A DNA stretch of 10,579 nucleotides from Eubacteriaceae bacterium (GTDB lineage Bacteria > Bacillota > Clostridia > Eubacteriales > UBA1433): NCBI GenBank assembly GCA_012797825.1, contig JAAZOI010000321.1, positions 1 through 10,579 on the forward strand. The letters run 5' to 3'. The position numbers and the translations under genes are program-made. Shown here in pieces: positions 5,571 to 10,579 of this stretch (position 1 is the stretch's first letter; each line of letters opens with the position of its first letter). Below the pieces are notes generated by a model. The model did no database searches, was not told the origin of the DNA, and worked only from the letters and a program-made list of their open reading frames with translations.

Positions 5571-5571
5571 T
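5547..5571 (-). terminator. Weak candidate terminator of the padR-DUF2812 operon
   Basis: On the minus strand a 7-bp all-A/T stem (5571-5565 with 5557-5551) with a 7-nt loop leads into five T (5551-5547). It overlaps the 3' end of the converging 51-codon gene. With no G-C pairs it may terminate poorly, so antisense readthrough into that small gene is possible. Confidence 0.35.
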
Positions 5572-5574
5572 CAT

Positions 5575-6117
5575 TTATTCATAAAGCTGTTTATCTTTTT
5601 TTAATCTTATAATTTTTTTAAGCAGTATAAAATAACCGGCAATTAAAACAACCGCGACAACAGCATTTAAAATAAAGATTGGATAATTCCGCATGAAATC
5701 ATTGTTAAAATAATTTATTCCATTTGTAATTGCCGGTGCTGCATTTGCAAGTCCTAATACGCCGACAAAAATACTTATTCTTCTATAATGTTTTATCTTC
5801 GAATCAATATCGGAATATAAGTCGAAATCTCCATCCTGTGTTTTTTTTCTTAAATAAACCCAGCGAAAAAAAGATCCTATATGTTCAATTCCCATATCTT
5901 CTAAAAATCGTATATATGTTATACTTTCAGCGTGCGAGGGTAAGTTCTCCAATAGTTCAATTCTATATTTGTATTCATTTTTGCTGCCGTCTTCAAATAT
6001 ATATTTGCACCAGCCAATGCTTACAAGCTCAAGTCCTTTTGCAGACATTTCATTTAACCATTGTTCTTCTTTCTCAAAATTCCATGGTAAAAATACTTTA
6101 TGTACTGTGTATCTCAT
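5575..6117 (-). CDS. DUF2812 domain membrane protein, PadR partner
   Basis: The 180-residue protein begins with the DUF2812 pattern: VFLPWNFEKEEQWLNEMSAKGLELVSIG at about 8-35, followed by EYKYRIEL at 48-55 and a tyrosine- and glycine-rich FFRWVYLRK at 83-91. Two membrane helices at about 112-133 and 146-167 and a basic tail follow. DUF2812 proteins are almost always encoded directly after a PadR-type regulator; their activity is unknown, though a membrane stress or envelope role is commonly assumed. Here the start codon overlaps the padR stop by 4 bp (ATGA at 6117-6114), and a GGGAGGT ribosome binding site lies upstream inside padR, so the two are co-transcribed and translationally coupled. 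The gene looks complete. Confidence 0.9.
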   Translation of the reverse strand: MRYTVHKVFLPWNFEKEEQWLNEMSAKGLELVSIGWCKYIFEDGSKNEYKYRIELLENLPSHAESITYIRFLEDMGIEHIGSFFRWVYLRKKTQDGDFDLYSDIDSKIKHYRRISIFVGVLGLANAAPAITNGINYFNNDFMRNYPIFILNAVVAVVLIAGYFILLKKIIRLKKDKQLYE

Positions 6118-6431
6118 TTTATACCTCCCAATATTTTTTCGCCGTTATTTACAAGCTCGTTTAATCTTATTAATTCTTTTTCTAAGACAGCTTTTCCGGC
6201 TGAAGTTATTTGATATTCTTTTTTGCGCGAGTTATTATCACCGTCAACAGCTTTTATCCAGCCTTTTTCAAGCATTGTGGTTAATGCTCCGTAAAGAGTT
6301 CCCGCGGCCATATTAACTCTGCCTCCGCTTAATGATGATATATTTTGCATTATTCCATACCCGTGCAGCGGTTCGGTTAAAGAAAGAAGTATATAATATA
6401 CTGCTTCTGTAAGCGCAATATTTTCTATCAT
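6114..6431 (-). CDS. PadR family transcriptional regulator
   Basis: This 105-residue winged-helix protein has the PadR signature: an N-terminal helix leading to LTEPLHGYGIMQNIS at about 18-32, GTLYGALTTMLEKGWIK at 44-60, and the wing SRKKEYQITSAGKAVLEKE at 68-86, with a short C-terminal dimerisation helix. PadR proteins of this size are homodimeric repressors that often bind their own promoter and are released by small hydrophobic ligands or envelope-active compounds. The ATG has AGGAG (6442-6438) 6 nt upstream. The promoter region holds three related inverted repeats, one between the -35 and -10 elements and one over the start point, so autorepression of the padR-DUF2812 operon is strongly suggested. 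The inducer cannot be told from sequence. Confidence 0.93.
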   Translation of the reverse strand: MIENIALTEAVYYILLSLTEPLHGYGIMQNISSLSGGRVNMAAGTLYGALTTMLEKGWIKAVDGDNNSRKKEYQITSAGKAVLEKELIRLNELVNNGEKILGGIK

Positions 6432-6456
6432 CTTTTGCTCCTAAAAAATAATTATA

Positions 6457-6510
6457 TATTACGTCTGTCGTTATATCGGCCTACGATATATTATATCGGC
6501 ATACGATATA
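6457..6510. promoter_or_regulatory. Cluster of three probable PadR operators
   Basis: Three inverted repeats share the form TATWWCG-N5-CGWWATA: 6457-6475 (TATTACG/CGTTATA, one arm mismatch), 6472-6490 (TATATCG/CGATATA, perfect) and 6492-6510 (same arms, perfect). The two perfect sites are 20 bp apart, about two helical turns, so they face the same side of the DNA. The third copy lies inside the -35/-10 spacer of the padR promoter, and the second overlaps the -10 edge and start point, as expected for repression. Confidence 0.75.
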
Positions 6511-6518
6511 GCTGTCAA
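6490..6518 (-). promoter_or_regulatory. Consensus promoter of padR-DUF2812
   Basis: On the minus strand TTGACA (6518-6513) and TATAAT (6495-6490) are exactly 17 bp apart, a full consensus match. The start point would be near 6483, giving a leader of about 50 nt before padR. The -35 begins 2 bp from the T-tract of the selO terminator. Confidence 0.88.
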
Positions 6519-6519
6519 T

Positions 6520-6554
6520 AAAAAAATGAACAATTTTTGTTTAATTGTTCATTT
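6520..6554 (-). terminator. Terminator of the selO transcript
   Basis: A perfect 12-bp stem AAATGAACAATT (6524-6535) with AATTGTTCATTT (6543-6554) closes a 7-nt loop and is followed on the minus strand by seven T (6526-6520). It lies about 70 bp past the selO stop and insulates the padR promoter immediately downstream. Confidence 0.85.
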
Positions 6555-6621
6555 CTATAATTATAGCCCAGGAAATAATTGGATTATAAATTATTAAATA
6601 TCCAATAAACAATGCTGCTAA

Positions 6622-8091
6622 TCATGTTCCGCAGAATGTCCTGTAAGGCACATCAGATTTTTGAGGTAATGCACAGTATTCCGATTGACTTGCATTATGC
6701 GAATAAGGGTTTGCTAAAATATCGATAAATTTTTTTATTTGGCTATAGTCTTTATTGTCTACAGCTGCGCTAAGCGCTTCTTCTACTTTGTGGTTTCTCG
6801 GAATTATTGCGGGATTTGAATTTTTCATCATAGTTCGGGACATAATGCTTGTCTCGGCCTGCCTATTTAATCTTTCTTTCCACCTTATATTCCATTGTTT
6901 ATATTCATCGCTTTTAAATAAATCAGTGTTATCATTTCTTTCAAATGTCAGAGCAATAAAGGTATTTGTATAATCCGCGACGTATTTCTTCATCAAATCG
7001 AGCAAAGTAAAAACAAGGCATTCATCGTCTTTTTCCTGATTAAATAATCCGAGCTTTGACCGCATTATTGACATATAATTCTGATGATACAGATTATCAA
7101 ATTCATCTACTGTGTCATTTGCTATAGCGCTAGCCTTTGATTCATCTTCATCAAGTATCGGTATTAAAGTATTAGCAAATACTCCTAAATTCCACTTTGC
7201 CGCTACCGGCTGGTTTTTATATGCGTATCTGCCTGCTATATCAATAGAACTGAAAACAGTATCGGGATTATATTCGTCCATAAACGCGCAAGGGCCGTAG
7301 TCAATGCTCTCTCCGCTTATTGCCATATTATCGGTGTTCATAACCCCGTGAATAAATCCTATAGACTGCCATTTCGCAATTAAAGAAGCCTGACGCGACA
7401 CTGTTTCTTTAAGCAGATATAAATATGGATTATCAAAATATTCATACCCCGCATAATGCCGAGCTAGAGTGTAATCGGCAAATGTTTTTAATTCATCTGC
7501 TGTTGCTGCGTAAGCGGCATATTCAAAAGTGCCGACTCTTATATGACTTGAAGCGACACGTGTTAAAACAGCTCCTGGCAATATGCCGTCACGAAAAACA
7601 GGCTCTCCCGTAGTAACAACAGCAAGGCTTCGCGTTGTGGGAATGCCCAGCGCGTGCATGGCTTCGCTGACAATGTATTCGCGAAGCATCGGCCCGAGTG
7701 CCGCTTTACCGTCGCCGCCCCTTGAGTACGGCGTTTTGCCGGAACCCTTAAGTTGTATATCAAATACTCTGCCGTCAGGCGTAGTCTGTTCTCCCAAAAG
7801 CGCAGCCCGCCCGTCGCCTAATATCGTAAAATATCCGAATTGATGACCCGCATACGCTTGCGCTATAGGTACGGAATTTGGCGGAAGGGAGTTACCGCAA
7901 AGCTCTGCTGCGCCCTGCTCACTATTTAGCTCGTCGGAATTAAGGCCTAAAGCGTCCGCAAGCGAATCGTTAAAAAGCGCAATATTAGGAGCTCTCACAG
8001 GCGCAGGCGTTACATTTGAATAAAATATTTTAGGAAGGGACAAATAAGTGTTTGATAAATTCCATCCCTTGACTATATTGTTTTCAGCCAT
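6622..8091 (-). CDS. selO: SelO (YdiU/UPF0061) protein adenylyltransferase
   Basis: This 489-residue pseudokinase-fold enzyme transfers AMP from ATP to Ser, Thr or Tyr side chains of other proteins (AMPylation), with roles linked to redox stress. Family landmarks are all present: GDGRA at 92-96, QLKGSGKTPYSRGGDGKAALG at 113-133, REYIVSEAMHALGIPTTRSL at 137-156, RVASSHIRVGTFE at 178-190, HGVMNTDNM at 248-256 and DYGPCAFMD at 264-272. By comparison with the Pseudomonas syringae enzyme, Lys115, Arg178, Asp254, Asn255 and Asp264 match the ATP-binding, catalytic and metal-binding residues at a constant offset of two. The C-terminus ends FCGT, with Cys487 encoded by TGC at the position where some eukaryotic homologues carry selenocysteine. 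The ATG has AAGGAG 6 nt upstream. An acidic small protein gene ends 35 bp upstream and is probably in the same transcript; a strong terminator follows. Confidence 0.96.
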   Translation of the reverse strand: MAENNIVKGWNLSNTYLSLPKIFYSNVTPAPVRAPNIALFNDSLADALGLNSDELNSEQGAAELCGNSLPPNSVPIAQAYAGHQFGYFTILGDGRAALLGEQTTPDGRVFDIQLKGSGKTPYSRGGDGKAALGPMLREYIVSEAMHALGIPTTRSLAVVTTGEPVFRDGILPGAVLTRVASSHIRVGTFEYAAYAATADELKTFADYTLARHYAGYEYFDNPYLYLLKETVSRQASLIAKWQSIGFIHGVMNTDNMAISGESIDYGPCAFMDEYNPDTVFSSIDIAGRYAYKNQPVAAKWNLGVFANTLIPILDEDESKASAIANDTVDEFDNLYHQNYMSIMRSKLGLFNQEKDDECLVFTLLDLMKKYVADYTNTFIALTFERNDNTDLFKSDEYKQWNIRWKERLNRQAETSIMSRTMMKNSNPAIIPRNHKVEEALSAAVDNKDYSQIKKFIDILANPYSHNASQSEYCALPQKSDVPYRTFCGT

Positions 8092-8126
8092 TTATTTCTC
8101 CTTAACAAGCAAATAAATAATAATTT

Positions 8127-8516
8127 TTATTCAGAGCCTTCTTTTTCGTCTTCATCATCATATAAGTCAAACAATATATCTTCAAGTTCATATCTTGCAT
8201 GGTCGGCATAATCATAAACAATATCCAAAAACTGATATATTGTGTTATAATCTTTTACCCATATTTCTGTGTTTGTGCCGCATATATTTTCATTGTTGCT
8301 TTCAAGTTCGTCTTTAAGCATATTTAAATCGGGTTCTTCTTCATCGCAGAACATATAATCGTCAAGCAATTTGTCAAGCACCGCGCATACTTTGTCCAGG
8401 TCGTTTAAAATGCCGTATAACCTCATATCGGTTAGATCGGTTACTTCAAGTTCCTCTTCTTCAAATTCGTTTTCACTGTTTGTTAATTCAATTTCATTAT
8501 CCAAATCTTTTTTCAT
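8127..8516 (-). CDS. Extremely acidic protein of unknown function upstream of selO
   Basis: This 129-residue protein is unlike any family I can name. It contains 43 Asp/Glu against 9 Lys/Arg, giving a very low predicted pI. The N-terminal 30 residues are disordered-looking and Glu-rich (EFEEEELEV). Two amphipathic helical regions follow, at about 31-56 and 90-119, the second rich in Tyr and Asp (YDYADHARYELEDILFDLYD). The tail is again acidic. It has no signal peptide or membrane helix, so it should be cytoplasmic. AAGGAGA sits 5-6 nt before the ATG, and the reading frame is intact. It is 35 bp upstream of selO in the same direction and may be co-expressed; whether it is functionally tied to the AMPylase is open. 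A DNA-mimic or chaperone-like role would fit the charge but is only a guess. Confidence 0.8.
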   Translation of the reverse strand: MKKDLDNEIELTNSENEFEEEELEVTDLTDMRLYGILNDLDKVCAVLDKLLDDYMFCDEEEPDLNMLKDELESNNENICGTNTEIWVKDYNTIYQFLDIVYDYADHARYELEDILFDLYDDEDEKEGSE

Positions 8517-8631
8517 AAATCTCTCCTTGTATATTATTTAAATTATTATTTTCAATTACACATTTTTATATTTAACTAATCTTTGCCAAAATTTTTTATA
8601 ATAATAATTTTTTATTTCATCTAATTTCCTG

Positions 8632-8660
8632 TAGATATTTAGTTTAAAAAAGCATATAAT
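8632..8660 (+). promoter_or_regulatory. Promoter of the dinB-type polymerase gene
   Basis: A perfect -10 TATAAT (8655-8660) lies 17 bp from TAGATA (8632-8637; 4 of 6 matches). The start point would be near 8667, inside the LexA box. Confidence 0.7.
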
Positions 8661-8664
8661 AAAA

Positions 8665-8678
8665 CAAACGTATGTTCG
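8665..8678. promoter_or_regulatory. LexA box (SOS operator) of the dinB-type gene
   Basis: CAAACGTATGTTCG matches the Gram-positive LexA/DinR consensus CGAACRNRYGTTYG at 13 of 14 positions; only the second base differs. It sits 4 bp after the -10 hexamer and covers the predicted start point, the usual position for LexA repression. Confidence 0.78.
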
Positions 8679-8692
8679 ATTATGGGGCTGCT

Positions 8693-9934
8693 ATGGAAAG
8701 AGTTATACTTCATTCAGATTTAAATAATTTTTACGCATCTGTTGAGTGCGCATATAATAATAAGCTTAAAGATAAGCCTGTCGCGGTGTGCGGCGACGGA
8801 GAGAAAAGGCACGGCATTGTGCTTGCCAAAAATTATTTCGCGAAATCCTGCGGAGTAAGAACAGGAGAAGCGTTATGGGAAGCGAAGCAAAAATGCCCCG
8901 ATATAGTTTTCATAAAGGCGAATTTTAACAGGTATATACAATTTGCGGAAAAAGTAAGAAAAATATATTCCGATTACACCGACAAAATTGAAGATTTCGG
9001 ACTCGATGAATGCTGGCTTGACGTTACGGACAGCAACGTTTTCGGCAGCGGCGAAGAAATAGCAAATATAATAAGGCAGCGCGTAAAAAAAGAACTTGGC
9101 TTAACGGCATCAATCGGGGTTAGCTATAACAAAATTTTCGCAAAACTCGGAAGCGACCTTAAAAAGCCTGACGCCACGACCATTATTACAAAACAAAACT
9201 ATAAGGACGTTGTATGGGCTCTGCCCGCCCGTGATTTATTATATGTCGGCAGACAAACTGAGGCGAAACTGAAAAAATTTTTCGATATAAAAACGATAGG
9301 AGACCTTGCGCGCGCTGATTTGAAGCAGCTAAAAAATAAGCTTGGCTTATACGGATACACGATATGGGTTTTCGCGAACGGATACGATACTTCGTCTGTA
9401 AAATTCAATTACGACAAACCGTACATAAAAAGCGTTGGCAACAGCACAACTACTCCGCGCGACCTTGTAAGCGATGAGGATGTTAAAGTAACTTTATACC
9501 TGCTGTGTGAGAGCGTTGCCGCAAGGCTGCGCGAGCTTAATTTAAGGGCGGCGACTGTTCAGATATCGGTGCGCGACAATAATCTGGGATGGTATCAGCG
9601 GCAGAGCACGCTTAACTTTCCCGTATGCGTATCGGACGCGATATTTAAAGAAGCGTTTACGTTATATAAAGAAAATCACCCTAAAGGCATGCCCATAAGA
9701 ACAATAGGGGTGCGGGCGAGCGGTTTGATTGCGAATAAAGTTACGCAGATATCGTTTTTGCCTGATGTTAAAAATAAGATAAAAAATGAGGAGCTGGAGC
9801 GCGCGATAGATAAAATACGCAACAGATACGGCTATTACACGATACGCAGGGGGCTGATGTATGAGGATAAAATTTTATCTGACTTAAATCCTAAAGAAGA
9901 TCATCTTATTCATCCGGAAAGCTATTTCAGGTAA
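8693..9934 (+). CDS. dinB: Y-family DNA polymerase, DinB/Pol IV type
   Basis: This translesion polymerase of 413 residues (from the chosen start) has the Y-family palm motifs: SDLNNFYASVE at 8-18 with metal-binding Asp9, and LDECWLDVT at 104-112 with Asp105 and Glu106. A tyrosine occupies the steric-gate position in NNFYAS. IGVSYNKIFAKLGSDLKKPDA at about 141-161 is the conserved palm/thumb stretch, and VGNSTTTPRDL at about 248-258 opens the little-finger domain. The enzyme copies past damaged bases with low fidelity. ATG 8693 is preferred over the in-frame ATG 8672: homologues begin MERxILHSDLNNFY, the earlier ATG lies inside the LexA box about 5 nt from the predicted RNA start, and it has no ribosome binding site, while GGGG (8684-8687) is 5 nt before 8693. 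The LexA box implies SOS induction. The gene is visibly richer in G+C than its neighbours. Confidence 0.93.
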   Translation: MERVILHSDLNNFYASVECAYNNKLKDKPVAVCGDGEKRHGIVLAKNYFAKSCGVRTGEALWEAKQKCPDIVFIKANFNRYIQFAEKVRKIYSDYTDKIEDFGLDECWLDVTDSNVFGSGEEIANIIRQRVKKELGLTASIGVSYNKIFAKLGSDLKKPDATTIITKQNYKDVVWALPARDLLYVGRQTEAKLKKFFDIKTIGDLARADLKQLKNKLGLYGYTIWVFANGYDTSSVKFNYDKPYIKSVGNSTTTPRDLVSDEDVKVTLYLLCESVAARLRELNLRAATVQISVRDNNLGWYQRQSTLNFPVCVSDAIFKEAFTLYKENHPKGMPIRTIGVRASGLIANKVTQISFLPDVKNKIKNEELERAIDKIRNRYGYYTIRRGLMYEDKILSDLNPKEDHLIHPESYFR

Positions 9935-9968
9935 TCGGTGCGTGTATATATTTATTTATATTACTATA

Positions 9969-9997
9969 TTGAATATAAGTAATTAATAGATTATAAT
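9969..9997 (+). promoter_or_regulatory. Candidate promoter of the last gene
   Basis: TTGAAT (9969-9974; 4 of 6 matches) and a perfect TATAAT (9992-9997) are 17 bp apart. The start point would be near 10004, leaving an untranslated leader of about 110 nt without an evident riboswitch or strong hairpin. Confidence 0.5.
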
Positions 9998-10114
9998 TAT
10001 TTATGTTAAATTATAGTTTAAGCGTGATAGATTCGCCTGCAGGCTAAAGTTATGAAGCTTAATAGAATACGATACGCAATCTGCCAGTATAGAAATTAGT
10101 TTGAAGAAAAATGG

Positions 10115-10579
10115 ATGTGGTTAAATGTGAAAAAAAGAATTATTATTGCTGTATTAATAATACCATGTATTTTTACTTTAATATGGCTGGGAGCGATTGC
10201 AAAATGTGAAATACTCACAAATTTGCATGGTAATGAATTTACAGATGGCTATAAAAAAACAAATATGCTGGATAAAATTGACTATTTAAAGGTCTTAGAA
10301 TATTCAGGTACTACTGCTCGAATTTATTATGTTGGTGACGGAGTACGAGGAGATATAATAAAATTTATTAAAAAAGACAGTAAGTGGGAATTGGACAAAT
10401 GGGAAGGAACCGTTTGGGATGCAATCGGAAGTGCTGATGGGACTGCGTGGCCATATTTCTATGATTCTCCAGATGGGCTTTTTAAAATTATCATATATGG
10501 GTTGCCATCATTAATTATAATAATTATTTTATTTCGTATTTTAGTTAAAAACAAAAAAAGCAAGTTTACTTTGTCATAA
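10115..10579 (+). CDS. Conserved two-TM protein of an uncharacterised Firmicutes-type family
   Basis: This 154-residue protein ends with TAA exactly at the window edge, so it is complete. A basic start leads into a membrane helix at about 8-28, then an extracytoplasmic domain of about 95 residues, then a second helix at about 123-143 and a basic tail. The middle domain has a recognisable pattern: CEILTNLHGNEF at 31-42, YLKVLEYS at 57-64, ARIYYV at 68-73, WELDKWEGTVW at 91-101 and GSADGTAWPY at 105-114. I associate this pattern with unnamed clostridial membrane proteins but know no function. The ATG at 10115 has only a weak GAAG 10 nt upstream. A GTG four codons later, directly before KKR, is a plausible alternative start. 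It stands alone after dinB with its own candidate promoter. Confidence 0.75.
   Translation: MWLNVKKRIIIAVLIIPCIFTLIWLGAIAKCEILTNLHGNEFTDGYKKTNMLDKIDYLKVLEYSGTTARIYYVGDGVRGDIIKFIKKDSKWELDKWEGTVWDAIGSADGTAWPYFYDSPDGLFKIIIYGLPSLIIIIILFRILVKNKKSKFTLS

Noticed and set aside
5730..6316. Two overlapping plus-strand open frames of 144 and 115 codons.
   Set aside because: They are antisense to the well supported DUF2812 and padR genes and have no family resemblance.
7563..7843. Short open frames on both strands inside selO.
   Set aside because: They are out-of-frame shadows in a more GC-rich part of selO, where conserved motifs lie in the selO frame.
8557..8660. Minus-strand TTGGCA and TTGAAA/TATACA as promoters for the acidic gene.
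   Set aside because: Spacing is wrong for the first, and the second would start transcription inside the ribosome binding site.
10038..10047. Palindrome GCCTGCAGGC in the leader of the last gene.
   Set aside because: It has no loop space for a hairpin of useful stability and no T-tract; a single 10-bp palindrome is expected by chance.

Overview
This window looks like an ordinary chromosomal stretch of a low-GC, Gram-positive Clostridia-type bacterium. The evidence is the very AT-rich intergenic DNA, the AGGAG-type ribosome binding sites, a sortase next to an LPQTG surface protein, a PadR/DUF2812 pair, a DUF975 membrane protein, and a Gram-positive LexA box in front of a Y-family polymerase. 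I see no transposase, integrase, CRISPR array, tRNA or rRNA.

Layout. Positions 1-1162 hold the C-terminal end of an LPQTG cell-wall-anchored protein and a class D-like sortase, each followed by an intrinsic terminator. Positions 1238-1744 hold a small membrane-protein gene that appears to be interrupted by an in-frame TGA. A DUF975 membrane protein (minus, TTG start) and a membrane-anchored double zinc-ribbon protein (plus) then diverge from a shared AT-rich spacer. Positions 3806-4941 (minus) carry a GtrA-family membrane protein followed closely by an AlkD-like DNA alkylation-repair protein.

The 630 bp from 4942 to 5574 contain no long gene but are the most structured part of the window. 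They hold a perfect TTGACA-17-TATAAT promoter on the minus strand. Its predicted start lies at the outer edge of a 20-bp inverted repeat, and a GC-rich terminator hairpin follows, so a small RNA of about 145 nt is predicted. Downstream on the same strand is a second two-hairpin unit ending in a strong terminator, which is either another small RNA or the leader/attenuator of the gtrA-alkD pair. On the plus strand lies a 51-codon Cys-rich small protein gene with a good ribosome binding site.

Positions 5575-6518 (minus) form a PadR-DUF2812 operon. Its promoter is also a perfect TTGACA-17-TATAAT, embedded in three related inverted repeats that are probably the PadR operators. Positions 6622-8516 (minus) carry an extremely acidic protein of unknown function followed by SelO, a protein AMPylase, with a long terminator abutting the padR promoter. 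Positions 8632-9934 (plus) carry a DinB-type polymerase whose promoter overlaps a near-consensus LexA box, which also argues for the second ATG as the start. The window ends with a complete 154-residue two-TM protein of an uncharacterised Firmicutes-type family.

The genes do not form a single pathway. Two DNA-damage genes (alkD-like and dinB) and a redox-linked AMPylase (selO) are present but separately transcribed. The most novel material is the pair of predicted minus-strand RNAs at about 5023-5286.
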